A stretch of DNA of 64,000 bases, from positions 1 to 64,000 of the forward strand of contig CAJFNR010000025.1 of assembly GCA_904395335.1 (NCBI GenBank), in the 5' to 3' direction. This DNA is from Candidatus Avimonas narfae (lineage in GTDB: Bacteria; Bacillota; Clostridia; Oscillospirales; Acutalibacteraceae). Positions 51,802 through 60,239 of this stretch are shown one piece after another; the first letter of the stretch is position 1, and each line of letters starts with the position of its first letter. The position numbers were made by a program, and so were the translations under genes. A model generated the notes under the pieces. That model was not told the origin of the DNA. It searched no databases and was given only the letters and a program-made list of their open reading frames with translations.

Positions 51802-53010
51802 TTATTTCCATAACCGGTCGATCAGGGTATATCCTTCTTCCACATACCGTCCGGCGGCTTTGCCGGAGGCTTCTGTAAAGGTGATGGCGTCATTTTTCTC
51901 CGGTTTTTCGCTGCGGAACAGCAAATAAGGGACGGGATCGGAGGAATGGGTGCGGATAGCTAGGGGAGTAGGGTGGTCGGGAAGGATCAGAAGATGAAAA
52001 TCCCCCATGCCCTTCAGCTCTTCCAGTAGCGGTGCCAGAATCCGGCGATCGATTTCCTCTATGGCCAATACCTTGTTTTCCGCTTCGCCGCGGTGGCCGC
52101 ATTCATCGGGGGCCTCCACATGGATGTAGGCGAAATCGCAGCCGCTGCGCAGAGCCTGTACCGCCGCTTCGCGTTTCCCCTCAAAATTGGTATCGATGTA
52201 CCCGGTAGCCCCCGGGACCTCACACACCTGCATCCCCGCTAGCCGTCCGATGCCCTTGATCAAATCCACTGCCGAGATGACGGCGCCTGTCCTGCCGGTG
52301 CGCGCAGCAAAATTTTCCAATCGGGGACGGCGTCCCTGCCCCCACAGCCAGATAGCGTTGGCGGGCGCCTGTCCGCGCCGCATACGCTCCTGATTGACGG
52401 GATGGTCTTGCAGGATTTCCATGCTTTTTTTCATCATATCCAGCAAGGACGCCGCTGCCGGATCATGAGGCAGATAAAAGCCGATCACACGGCCGGTGAT
52501 GTCGTGGGGAGGAGTAACTTTTCCCAACTCACTTTTTCCCCCATGCCAGACGAGACAATGGCGGTAGGCGGTTCCCGTGTAGAAATCAAACTCTCCGCCG
52601 CCGAACGCCTGCTGTACGGCGCGGATCAGCTGATCCGCTTCCTCCGTGGAGATATCGCCGGCACAATAGTCCAAAAGCGTTTTTTCTTCGTAAGGCTCAT
52701 CCTCGGACAGGGTTACCAGGTTGCAGCGCAGTGCCACATCCTCGTCCGACAGCTCAATGCCGATGTTGGCTGCCTCCAGCGGAGAGCGGCCGGTATAGCA
52801 CTGTCGGGTGTCGTAACCCATCACCGTCAGATTGGCCACATCGCTGCCCGGGGACATCCCCTCCTGTACGGTACGGACCAGGCCGATTTCCGCGTGGGAC
52901 ACGAGGGAATCCATGGCGGGCTTATGAGCCTTTTCCATGGGTGTCATTCCTCCCAGGGCAGGACAGGGGGTATCCGCCATTCCGTCGCAAAGCAAAACCA
53001 CATATTTCAT
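51802..53010 (-). CDS. apgM: 2,3-BPG-independent phosphoglycerate mutase (ApgM type)
   Basis: A 402-residue alkaline-phosphatase-superfamily mutase interconverting 2- and 3-phosphoglycerate. Opening MKYVVLLCDGMADTP, metal site PGSDVANLTVMGYD with the catalytic Ser, GRSPLEAANIGI, and the C-terminal YIHVEAPDECGHRGE and LLILPDHPTPL are family hallmarks. Homoserine-kinase-like members share this fold, so the substrate is not fully fixed, but the length and motifs favour ApgM. ATG 53010 is chosen; an in-frame GTG at 53022 is possible. Confidence 0.9.
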   Translation of the reverse strand: MKYVVLLCDGMADTPCPALGGMTPMEKAHKPAMDSLVSHAEIGLVRTVQEGMSPGSDVANLTVMGYDTRQCYTGRSPLEAANIGIELSDEDVALRCNLVTLSEDEPYEEKTLLDYCAGDISTEEADQLIRAVQQAFGGGEFDFYTGTAYRHCLVWHGGKSELGKVTPPHDITGRVIGFYLPHDPAAASLLDMMKKSMEILQDHPVNQERMRRGQAPANAIWLWGQGRRPRLENFAARTGRTGAVISAVDLIKGIGRLAGMQVCEVPGATGYIDTNFEGKREAAVQALRSGCDFAYIHVEAPDECGHRGEAENKVLAIEEIDRRILAPLLEELKGMGDFHLLILPDHPTPLAIRTHSSDPVPYLLFRSEKPEKNDAITFTEASGKAAGRYVEEGYTLIDRLWK

Positions 53011-53129
53011 TGAAAAGCTCACATCCTATTTATAAATTCTCTGTCATGTGGGGATTCCGAACTGCCATAGTCCCAAATTCCTGATGCACCAAAAGCTTTT
53101 TGGAAGAAAGATCTTAGAACTATGAATCG

Positions 53130-53480
53130 CAGTTTGCCACCTCATCCCCCGCTACGCGGGGATCTTCCCCTTAAAGGGAAGGCTTTGGAGAGATCTTCTA
53201 TTATTCTCCCTCCAGGTTTGAACCTCCCCATATATAATTTGTTTTGAGAGCATAAAAGCTCCCTCCGAGCAACCAGTGCAAGTAAAGAGAAAGTCAATAT
53301 TGCCATGGAGTGACAGGAGACAGAGTTTCGGCCGACAATCACCGAGAATTTCCCCCATGGTTGGAGATCCCTGCAGGATAGCCTGCAGGTAAAGGGAACC
53401 GACCCGAGGGGAGGGTCCAGGCCCAGGGACATCCCCCATAGTTTGTCATCAGATATAGAGGCCCTGGGCCAGTATACCAC
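53130..53480. repeat. Intergenic repeat-like element (non-coding)
   Basis: A stretch beginning near 53138 (CACCTCATCC, then CCCCGC-TACG-CGGGG and TTCCCCTTAAAGGGAAGG) that resembles short palindromic sequences commonly scattered in gut clostridial genomes. It continues with CCTGCAGG twice near 53373-53393 and a 9-bp inverted repeat GGCCCAGGG / CCCTGGGCC at 53420-53428 and 53462-53470. It is unlike the flanking genes in composition. A minus-strand frame (53142-53480) has no ribosome site and is not believed. A single copy is visible in this window. Confidence 0.5.
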
Positions 53481-53546
53481 AAAAAAAGAAAAAAAGACAG
53501 GGGATTGCCGACAGTAAAAATTTGTTCATAAATTTCCCGTTAACAA

Positions 53547-53575
53547 TTGAAATTTTGCTTTGGCTGAGATATAAT
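53547..53575 (+). promoter_or_regulatory. Sigma-A-type promoter of the decarboxylase gamma-beta genes
   Basis: TTGAAA (53547-53552), 17 bp, TATAAT (53570-53575). TTAACAA (53541-53547) overlaps the -35. Confidence 0.82.
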
Positions 53576-53646
53576 AACACCATTATTTGTAACATGGGAG
53601 GAAATGGTGATTTCCCCATGGAGAATAGAAAGCTGAGGGTTTGCGC

Positions 53647-54054
53647 ATGAGTTTCCAGTCTTGTTTTCTGGCGGCGGCGTCTGCTGGCGAAGTATTCAGC
53701 GACGCATTCATGACAATTATCATCGGTTTGGTAGTGGTTTTTGCCGTCCTGTTGCTTTTGACAGGAGTATTCAAGCTGTTTGGTGTGGTGGGAAGTTCCG
53801 GCGGAAAAAAAGAGGACAGTTCCGCTGCCGCGCCTGCTGCAACAAAAATTGTCCCTGCTTCGGTGACAGCCGTTCCTCAGGAGGATGACGACGAAATCGC
53901 GGCGGTGATTGCTGCGGCAGTGGCAGCGATTTCACAAGCGGAAGGCAAGCAGTATGCTGTTCGCAGCATTCGGCGTAAAGCCGGGGGAACAGCTTCCGGT
54001 CAGCGGCCGGTTTGGTCAGCAGCCGGCTTGGCTGAAAGCACGCGGCCGTTTTAA
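53647..54054 (+). CDS. oadG: Sodium pump decarboxylase gamma subunit (OadG family)
   Basis: A 135-residue protein with one membrane helix (FMTIIIGLVVVFAVLLLLTGVF), an Ala/Ser-rich linker, the acidic-helical segment DDDEIAAVIAAAVAAI typical of OadG-family chains, and a final ARG/GRPVWSAAGLAESTRPF-type tail. Gamma helps assemble the alpha-beta complex. ATG 53647 has TGAGGG 7 nt upstream. It lies 45 nt before the beta-subunit gene. Confidence 0.88.
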   Translation: MSFQSCFLAAASAGEVFSDAFMTIIIGLVVVFAVLLLLTGVFKLFGVVGSSGGKKEDSSAAAPAATKIVPASVTAVPQEDDDEIAAVIAAAVAAISQAEGKQYAVRSIRRKAGGTASGQRPVWSAAGLAESTRPF

Positions 54055-54099
54055 TCAGCCGTATTTCCCCGGTAATACCTGAAATGTTGTTGGAAAGGA

Positions 54100-55395
54100 A
54101 TGAGGCGGATGGGCGGCTTTTGGGAAGCTATCCAGGGTCTCTGGAACGACTCCGGATTCGCTAGGCTATTTAACTTTGCGGAGGGCGGATGGAAGAACCT
54201 CGTGATGATTGCCATTGCCTGTGTCCTGATGTATCTGGCAATCAAAAAGCAATTTGAACCTCTTTTGTTGTTGCCGATTGCGTTCGGCATGCTGTTGGTG
54301 AACTTACCTTTAAGCGGTGTAATGAATTCGCCCACGAATTCCCTGGTAGCACTGTCACCGGAAGAATTGCAGCATTTTTTAGCCGGACAATACGATCAAA
54401 ACTATCCGGTTTTCGATATGAACGGCGTCTATTATTGGCAGCATTTTGAAACCGGCGGTTTGCTGTGGTATCTTTACCAGGGCGTCAAGTTCGGCATTTA
54501 CCCACCTTTGATTTTTCTGGGGATCGGTTGTATGACCGATTTTGGTCCGTTAATTTCCAATCCCAAGAGCTTTTTGTTGGGTGCGGCGGCTCAGCTGGGA
54601 ATTTTCATTACCTATTTTGGTGCCCGTGCCCTTTCACTGACTGGTATCGAGGCCATCTCCTTTAATGCGCAGGAGGCGGCATCCATTGCCATAATCGGCG
54701 GTGCGGACGGACCGACTGCCATCTATTTAACTTCCAAATTGGCACCGGATTTACTTGGCCCCATTGCCGTGGCGGCATATTCCTATATGGCTCTGGTGCC
54801 CATTATTCAGCCGCCGATCATGCGTGCCCTGACGACAAAGAAGGAACGCTCCGTCGTCATGGAGCAGCTCCGCCCGGTTTCGAAGACAGAAAAAATTCTG
54901 TTCCCGATTTTTGTTACCCTGATCTGTGTATTGCTGCTTCCCAGCGCTGCCCCCTTGATTGGTATGCTGATGTTGGGTAACCTGTTCCGCGAAAGCGGCG
55001 TAGTGGAGCGGCTTTCCAAGACGGCGCAGAATGAATTGATGAATATTATTACTATTTTCCTGGGCATTACAGTAGGAGCTACCGCGAACGCAAACACATT
55101 CCTCAGCTTCCGTACAGTGCTCATCATTGTCCTGGGACTGATCGCTTTTTCGGTTGGTACTGCCGGTGGTGTGCTGTTGGGCAAGGTAATGTACGCGGTT
55201 ACCGGTGGCAAGGTCAACCCGCTGATTGGTTCCGCGGGCGTATCGGCCGTACCGATGGCTGCCCGTGTGTCACAAAAGGTAGGGCAGAAGGAGAATCCCG
55301 GAAACTTCCTTCTCATGCACGCCATGGGTCCCAATGTGGCGGGCGTCATTGGTTCCGCTGTGGCGGCCGGGGTGCTGCTGAGCTTGTTTGGTTAA
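54100..55395 (+). CDS. oadB: Sodium-translocating decarboxylase beta subunit
   Basis: A 431-residue membrane subunit that couples decarboxylation of carboxybiotin to Na+ export. About nine or more hydrophobic segments are seen. The residues implicated in Klebsiella OadB are at identical positions here: D203 (GGADGPTAI), Y229 (AAYSYM), N373 and G377 (NPLIGSAG), S382 (VSAVP) and R389 (AARVSQ). That agreement favours ATG 54100, although ATG 54109 has better ribosome-site spacing. No alpha subunit follows; the nearest candidates in the window are the OadA-like and MmdA-like genes at 5.9-9.1 kb. Confidence 0.94.
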   Translation: MRRMGGFWEAIQGLWNDSGFARLFNFAEGGWKNLVMIAIACVLMYLAIKKQFEPLLLLPIAFGMLLVNLPLSGVMNSPTNSLVALSPEELQHFLAGQYDQNYPVFDMNGVYYWQHFETGGLLWYLYQGVKFGIYPPLIFLGIGCMTDFGPLISNPKSFLLGAAAQLGIFITYFGARALSLTGIEAISFNAQEAASIAIIGGADGPTAIYLTSKLAPDLLGPIAVAAYSYMALVPIIQPPIMRALTTKKERSVVMEQLRPVSKTEKILFPIFVTLICVLLLPSAAPLIGMLMLGNLFRESGVVERLSKTAQNELMNIITIFLGITVGATANANTFLSFRTVLIIVLGLIAFSVGTAGGVLLGKVMYAVTGGKVNPLIGSAGVSAVPMAARVSQKVGQKENPGNFLLMHAMGPNVAGVIGSAVAAGVLLSLFG

Positions 55396-55410
55396 TATCG
55401 GATCAGAAAC

Positions 55411-55444
55411 AAAAAGGGGGACAGCTTGGCTTGTCCCCCTTTTT
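55411..55444 (+). terminator. Terminator of oadGB
   Basis: AAAAAGGGGGACA and TGTCCCCCTTTTT pair perfectly around an 8-nt loop. Confidence 0.92.
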
Positions 55445-55482
55445 CCATGAAATAGTATGACTGCGAAAGGAATGTGAAGGTC

Positions 55483-57930
55483 TTGCCGGAATATCAAACG
55501 CAATTTTTGGAGCTGCGCCGGAGAATTATTGACCGGGAATTTCAGCGCATGAACCCGCGGCAGAGACAGGCGGTATATCACACGGAGGGGCCACTGCTGA
55601 TTCTGGCGGGCGCTGGAAGCGGAAAAACCACCGTACTGGTCAATCGTATCGGCAATATAATCAAGTATGGTCGCGCTTATCTCAGCGAAGAAATGGAGGT
55701 TCAGCCAACCGAGGAGGAAATACAGCTTCTTCAGGACTGCGCGGACGGGAAACATCCGGCGGACGAGTGGGTGGCGAGGCTCTGTGCAGTGGATCCCTGC
55801 CCTGCCTGGCGGATTTTGGCCATTACCTTTACCAATAAAGCCGCGGGAGAGCTAAAGGACCGGCTCACCCGTTTGCTGGGTGAAGAAGGGCGCGAGGTAA
55901 TGGCCTGTACCTTTCACTCCTTCTGTGCCAGGATCCTGCGCCGGGAGGCGGAACGGCTGGAATTTACCACGCACTTCACCATTTACGATACCGATGACAG
56001 CCGCCGTTTGATGAAGCAGTGCATGAAGGAACTCAATATTCCGGAAAAAAACCTGCCTCACAAAGCTGTACTCAGTGAAATCGGCCGTGCCAAGGACCGG
56101 CTGATAGGCCCCTCGGAATTTGCCGCCGAGGCGGGAAGCGACTTTCGGCTCAAGCAGATAGCCTCCTGCTATTCCCTATACCAGAAGCGGCTGAAAGAAG
56201 CCGACGCCATGGATTTTGACGACTTGCTCTACTGGACGGTGCGTCTTTTCCGGGAATGTCCTGACGCCCTGCACCATTATCAGCAGCGCTATCGTTATTT
56301 GCTGGTGGATGAGTACCAGGATACCAATCACGCGCAGTATCAGCTGATCAGCCTGCTGGCAGCGGGAAGCGGCAACCTCTGTGTGGTGGGGGACGATGAC
56401 CAGAGTATATACAAATTTCGTGGTGCCACCATTGAGAACATCCTCAATTTTGAGGAGGAATTCCCCGGCTGCATTACCATCCGCCTGGAACAAAACTACC
56501 GTTCCACCCAAAACATATTGAAGGCGGCCAATGAGGTTATCGCCAAAAACAAAAACCGCAAGGGCAAAACCCTATGGACACAAAATCCGGAAGGAGACCT
56601 GCTCCAGCTGCATACACTGGAAAACGAGGATGAAGAAAGCCGGTTTATTGCAGATACCATTCTGGACGGTGTGTCCGAGGGACGACGCTACAGCGACTTT
56701 GCCGTGCTGTACAGGGCCAATGCCCAGTCCAATGCCATCGAGCGCGCCCTGGTCAAAAGCGGGATCCCCTATCGTATTATCGGAGGACATCGCTTTTTTG
56801 ATACCAAGGAGGTACGGGATGCCATGGCCTATCTGCGGGTCATCAGCAACCCGGAGGACAGCGTCAGCCTGCGGCGCATCATCAACGAACCCAAGCGCGG
56901 GATCGGTGACACGACTATAGACAACGCCGCGGATATCGCGGCGGGGTTGGAAATCTCCCTGTATGAGGTGATCTCCCATGCGGAGGAATACCCGGTCCTG
57001 GCACGGGCATCCGCCAAGTTGAAAGCCTTTACGGAAATGATGGACCGTTTGAGAGAGCAAAACGATGACCCCGATGTCACCATCCATGCTTTATACCGCG
57101 AAATGCTGACGGTTACCGGTTACCAGTCGATGTGGGAACAGGCAGGGGAGCTGGAAGCCGGCCGGGTGGAAAATCTCAATGAGCTGGCTTCCTCCATACA
57201 GGATTATGAAAGGAACAGCGAGGAGGCCATCCCCGAGCTGGCGGGCTTTTTGGAAGAAGCAGCGCTGATGACCGATGTGGACAACTACGATTCCGATGCC
57301 GATACCGTGGTGCTGATGACCATGCATGCCGCCAAAGGGCTGGAATTCCCTGTCGTTTTTCTTCCGGGCTTTGAGGACGGCATTTTCCCGGGAATGCAGA
57401 CGCTTTTCGATCCGCAGGAAATGGAGGAGGACCGCCGTCTCTGTTATGTGGCGATTACCCGGGCCAAGGAAAAACTCTACATAACCAATGCCCTCAGCCA
57501 CATGCTGTATGGCGCCACCGCCCGCAACCGTCCCTCCCGCTTTTTATCGGATATTCCGCCGGAGCTCATAGAGGAGCACCGTTGTCAGCGCCAGTATGCC
57601 CGCCCGCTTTCGTATGACACGTCGCGGAGAGACGAAAAAGGCTTTGCCTCTTCGTTTGCGTCGGCCAGGAGCTCCGGACAATGGACGGCATCGCCTGTCC
57701 GCGCGGTGGCAAAGCAGAAAATCAGCGCCCTGCAGGCGCCGCCTTCTTCTGCTGAGGCATCCTGCTCCTGGCAGGCGGGAGATCGTGTGTTCCACAGTGC
57801 TTTTGGTGAAGGGGTCATTCAGTCGGTATCCTCCATGGGCAACGATCACCTGCTGGATATTCAGTTTGACAAAGTGGGAAGGAAAAAGCTCATGGCCAAT
57901 TTTGCCCGGCTCAAACGTCTGGACGGCTAA
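55483..57930 (+). CDS. pcrA: UvrD/PcrA family DNA helicase
   Basis: An 815-residue superfamily 1A helicase. Motif I is GAGSGKTTVLV, motif II LLVDEYQDTNHAQY, motif III-IV GDDDQSIYKFRGA and EQNYRST, motif V MTMHAAKGLEFPVVF, and motif VI YVAITRAKEKLYI. The C-terminal GDRVFHSAFGEGVI part is the Tudor-like RNA polymerase-contact module of PcrA. An unusual insertion of about 40 residues (YLSEEMEVQPTEEEIQLLQD onward) lies between motifs I and Ia. TTG 55483 is preferred; a GTG at 55474 sits directly against the ribosome site. Confidence 0.93.
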   Translation: MPEYQTQFLELRRRIIDREFQRMNPRQRQAVYHTEGPLLILAGAGSGKTTVLVNRIGNIIKYGRAYLSEEMEVQPTEEEIQLLQDCADGKHPADEWVARLCAVDPCPAWRILAITFTNKAAGELKDRLTRLLGEEGREVMACTFHSFCARILRREAERLEFTTHFTIYDTDDSRRLMKQCMKELNIPEKNLPHKAVLSEIGRAKDRLIGPSEFAAEAGSDFRLKQIASCYSLYQKRLKEADAMDFDDLLYWTVRLFRECPDALHHYQQRYRYLLVDEYQDTNHAQYQLISLLAAGSGNLCVVGDDDQSIYKFRGATIENILNFEEEFPGCITIRLEQNYRSTQNILKAANEVIAKNKNRKGKTLWTQNPEGDLLQLHTLENEDEESRFIADTILDGVSEGRRYSDFAVLYRANAQSNAIERALVKSGIPYRIIGGHRFFDTKEVRDAMAYLRVISNPEDSVSLRRIINEPKRGIGDTTIDNAADIAAGLEISLYEVISHAEEYPVLARASAKLKAFTEMMDRLREQNDDPDVTIHALYREMLTVTGYQSMWEQAGELEAGRVENLNELASSIQDYERNSEEAIPELAGFLEEAALMTDVDNYDSDADTVVLMTMHAAKGLEFPVVFLPGFEDGIFPGMQTLFDPQEMEEDRRLCYVAITRAKEKLYITNALSHMLYGATARNRPSRFLSDIPPELIEEHRCQRQYARPLSYDTSRRDEKGFASSFASARSSGQWTASPVRAVAKQKISALQAPPSSAEASCSWQAGDRVFHSAFGEGVIQSVSSMGNDHLLDIQFDKVGRKKLMANFARLKRLDG

Positions 57931-58023
57931 AAAGCTGTAAAAACTGGCGGTAACGCAAAATCCCCGGCAACATACTATGTAATGAAGCCAAACTTCCACT
58001 ACAATAGAACAGGGGGATTTACG

Positions 58024-58851
58024 ATGCCTGACAGCAATTTTCTCAACGGGACCGGCTGTAAGGAAGCGGTCTGCATCGATGCGGGACGCGTTTATGATTC
58101 CTGCAGCGACAAGGATTGTCTGGAAGATCTGCGGGTGTATTTCACCGAACGGGACCAGATGGTGATCAACCACGCGGTCAGCGTCAGGGCGCGCAACGTC
58201 GAGGTTATTACCACTTACATCGATGTGGAGGCGCTGCCCTTCAACCGTGGATACTATTCCTGCGATCTGACCTTCTTCTTTGAGGTCCAGATGGATGTCT
58301 ATTCCGGTCATGCAGTGCCTTGCACCACAGTCTATGGCGTCAGCGTGTTCCAGAAACGTGTGATTCTGTATGGCAGCGAGGGAAGTGTCAAGGTATTCAA
58401 CAGCGAATTCCGTGACGATCACCACGATGTGCAAGAGGTACCTACCCGCAATCTGCCGCGCTGCAGTGTCCAGGTAGCGGAGCCTATCGTGCTGGCAGCT
58501 CATCTCTGTGACGCCTGCGAATGCTGCAAATGCGGCTGTGACTGTGGCTGCGGCTGCTCCAACATACCGACCTGTATCTGCAATCGGTACGGAGGAAACT
58601 TTGTCGACGACAACGATGGAAAGATCGTCTACGTCACCATCGGCATTTTCACCATTGTCCAGCTGATCCGGAATGTTCAGATGCTGGTGCCGGTATACGA
58701 CTTCTGTGTACCGAGCAAGGAATGCAGCTGCCCGGCCAGCGACAATCCCTGTGATCTCTTCCGCAAGATGAGCTTTCCAGTGGACGAATTCTTTCCGCCC
58801 CAGGATGAGGGACGGGGCAGTAACTGCGGGTGCTCCGACTCGGACAATTAG
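58024..58851 (+). CDS. Cysteine-rich conserved clostridial protein, possibly spore-associated
   Basis: A 275-residue soluble protein. N-terminal residues 14-30 read AVCIDAGRVYDSCSDKD and then CLEDLRVYF, a start style I associate with uncharacterised clostridial proteins. Two beta-rich halves (near 55-160 and 195-235) flank a cysteine cluster of CDACECCKCGCDCGCGC plus CIC, and the tail has four more Cys. This looks metal- or disulphide-crosslinked, perhaps coat-like, but no function is established. AGGGGGA precedes ATG 58024. A CATACTA element at 57971-57977 resembles a sigma-E/sigma-G -10. Confidence 0.75.
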   Translation: MPDSNFLNGTGCKEAVCIDAGRVYDSCSDKDCLEDLRVYFTERDQMVINHAVSVRARNVEVITTYIDVEALPFNRGYYSCDLTFFFEVQMDVYSGHAVPCTTVYGVSVFQKRVILYGSEGSVKVFNSEFRDDHHDVQEVPTRNLPRCSVQVAEPIVLAAHLCDACECCKCGCDCGCGCSNIPTCICNRYGGNFVDDNDGKIVYVTIGIFTIVQLIRNVQMLVPVYDFCVPSKECSCPASDNPCDLFRKMSFPVDEFFPPQDEGRGSNCGCSDSDN

Positions 58852-58908
58852 AAAACAAGCCGCACTTCCTCTTAGGAGGACATAGGGAGCGGCCTACAAA
58901 GCCGTGAC

Positions 58909-58939
58909 AAAAGCCAGCGTCATTTAGACGCTGGCTTTT
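58909..58939. terminator. Bidirectional terminator
   Basis: AAAAGCCAGCGTC-attta-GACGCTGGCTTTT, a perfect 13-bp stem between the cysteine-rich gene and the convergent merR. Confidence 0.9.
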
Positions 58940-59047
58940 CACTTTTGTTTGAGTCAGGCGACTGCCAATCCGAACATGGTATACGCAAAGCAAAAACGGG
59001 AAATGAGTCATTCGAAGCACCATTTTCCGTTTCTTTCTGTGGCTGTG

Positions 59048-59446
59048 TCATCCATCTATCCGTATCAAATTACTGACATACGGCCGTTTGCCGGAAAGCA
59101 CTTCGTCATAGAAATTCTGCTTCCAGTCGATATAAGCAACGCTGTCCTCCAGTTCTTTTATTGAAGCACGCAACGCTTCCTGCTTTTTTGCCAGCATTTC
59201 TTTCCTCAAAAGAATGGTGGATTCCCCCTCGAGACATAGATCCAGATACTCTTTCATTTCCTGAATACTCAGCCCGCATTTTTTGAGGCATGTTAGGTCT
59301 TGGATCCATTTGACATCCTTCTCATCGAAAACCCGGCGATTGTTGCCATCCCGTTTGACGTGGGGAACCAATCCCTCGTTACAATAAAATTTTAAAGTCT
59401 GGTAAGTCATATCCAATTCCCGGCAGACCTGCATCATGGTATACAT
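59048..59446 (-). CDS. MerR family regulator (AdhR/NmlR-like)
   Basis: A 132-residue MerR regulator starting MYTMMQVCRELDMTYQTLKF. The winged HTH (1-70) precedes a dimerisation coiled coil (75-115). C53 in the DLTCLKKCGLSI segment is at the position of the reactive Cys of the aldehyde- and thiol-stress-sensing NmlR/AdhR group, so a redox/electrophile signal is likely. C57 and C22 are additional. ATG 59446 is 9 nt from GGAG. It faces a divergent operator and redox operon. Confidence 0.88.
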   Translation of the reverse strand: MYTMMQVCRELDMTYQTLKFYCNEGLVPHVKRDGNNRRVFDEKDVKWIQDLTCLKKCGLSIQEMKEYLDLCLEGESTILLRKEMLAKKQEALRASIKELEDSVAYIDWKQNFYDEVLSGKRPYVSNLIRIDG

Positions 59447-59523
59447 GGTCATCACTCCTGCTGTTCATAAAAAATTCAAAAAATTATTTTGCAAAGGGTA
59501 TTTACCGATAGTAACAACCGCAA

Positions 59524-59567
59524 ATTATAATCGGTTGTGACAACCGATTGAAGCAATCGGATTATAG
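59524..59567. promoter_or_regulatory. Divergent MerR operator-promoter
   Basis: Plus strand: GTGACA (59537-59542), a long 19-bp spacer and TTATAG (59562-59567). The dyad CCGATTG-aag-CAATCGG (59544-59560) fills the spacer, the classic MerR layout. Minus strand: TATAAT at 59529-59524, with a second dyad, CGGTTGT-g-ACAACCG (59532-59546), in its 17-bp spacer. A third CAACCG lies at 59515-59520. The regulator should act on both its own gene and the operon. Confidence 0.85.
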
Positions 59568-59604
59568 CACAAAAAGAAGTAAAAGGAAAGAGGAGGTTAT
59601 CAGA

Positions 59605-60225
59605 ATGAAGGTCCTGCTTGTCAATGGAAGTTCGCGAAAAAACGGCTGCACCAGTGTTGCCTTGAACGAAGTGGCAAGGGCCCTGCAGGAGGATGGGGTC
59701 GAGACGGAAACCTTTTTTATCGGGAATGAGGCGTTACCGGATTGTATTGCCTGCCGCAGGTGCAGGGAACTTGGCCATTGTGTTTTCGATGATGTTGTAA
59801 ACCGATTTGTGGCAAAGGCCAAGGAAGCAGACGGCTTTGTATTTGGCTCTCCGGTTTATTTTGCTCATCCAAGCGGCCGATTGCTCACGTTCATGGATAG
59901 AGCTTTTTATTCCGGCGGAACGGCGTTCTGCTTTAAGCCGGCGGCGGCAGTTCTTTCGGCAAGGCGGGCCGGAACGACTGCTTCCTTTGATGTAATCAAT
60001 AAATATTTTACTATATGCTCTATGCCGGTGGTATCCTCCACCTACTGGAATCACGTTTACGGTACGGAACCGGAGCAGGTGGCCGAGGATAAGGAAGGGC
60101 TTATGACCATGTATAACATCGGCAAAAACATGGCGTGGATGCTGAAATGCCTGGCCCTTGGAAAAGAAAAGGGAATCGACCATCCCGACAACGAAAAGAT
60201 CTTGACGAATTTCACCAGACCGTGA
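59605..60225 (+). CDS. NADPH-dependent FMN reductase/flavodoxin-fold protein
   Basis: A 206-residue flavoprotein of the NAD(P)H-dependent oxidoreductase/iron-sulfur flavoprotein family. The FMN phosphate loop is NGSSRKNGCTS. The cysteine motif CIACRRCRELGHCVFDD resembles the family's cluster-binding region, and FGSPVYFAHPSGRL and DRAFYS are typical flavin contacts. AGGAGG precedes ATG 59605, just after the MerR operator, so this is the first gene of the regulated operon. The next gene starts 14 nt later. Confidence 0.9.
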   Translation: MKVLLVNGSSRKNGCTSVALNEVARALQEDGVETETFFIGNEALPDCIACRRCRELGHCVFDDVVNRFVAKAKEADGFVFGSPVYFAHPSGRLLTFMDRAFYSGGTAFCFKPAAAVLSARRAGTTASFDVINKYFTICSMPVVSSTYWNHVYGTEPEQVAEDKEGLMTMYNIGKNMAWMLKCLALGKEKGIDHPDNEKILTNFTRP

Positions 60226-60239
60226 TGGAGGTATGTTCG

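Noticed and set aside
53142-53480. 112-codon minus-strand frame between apgM and oadG
   Set aside because: Lies in repeat-like sequence with palindromes; no ribosome site and unnatural composition.
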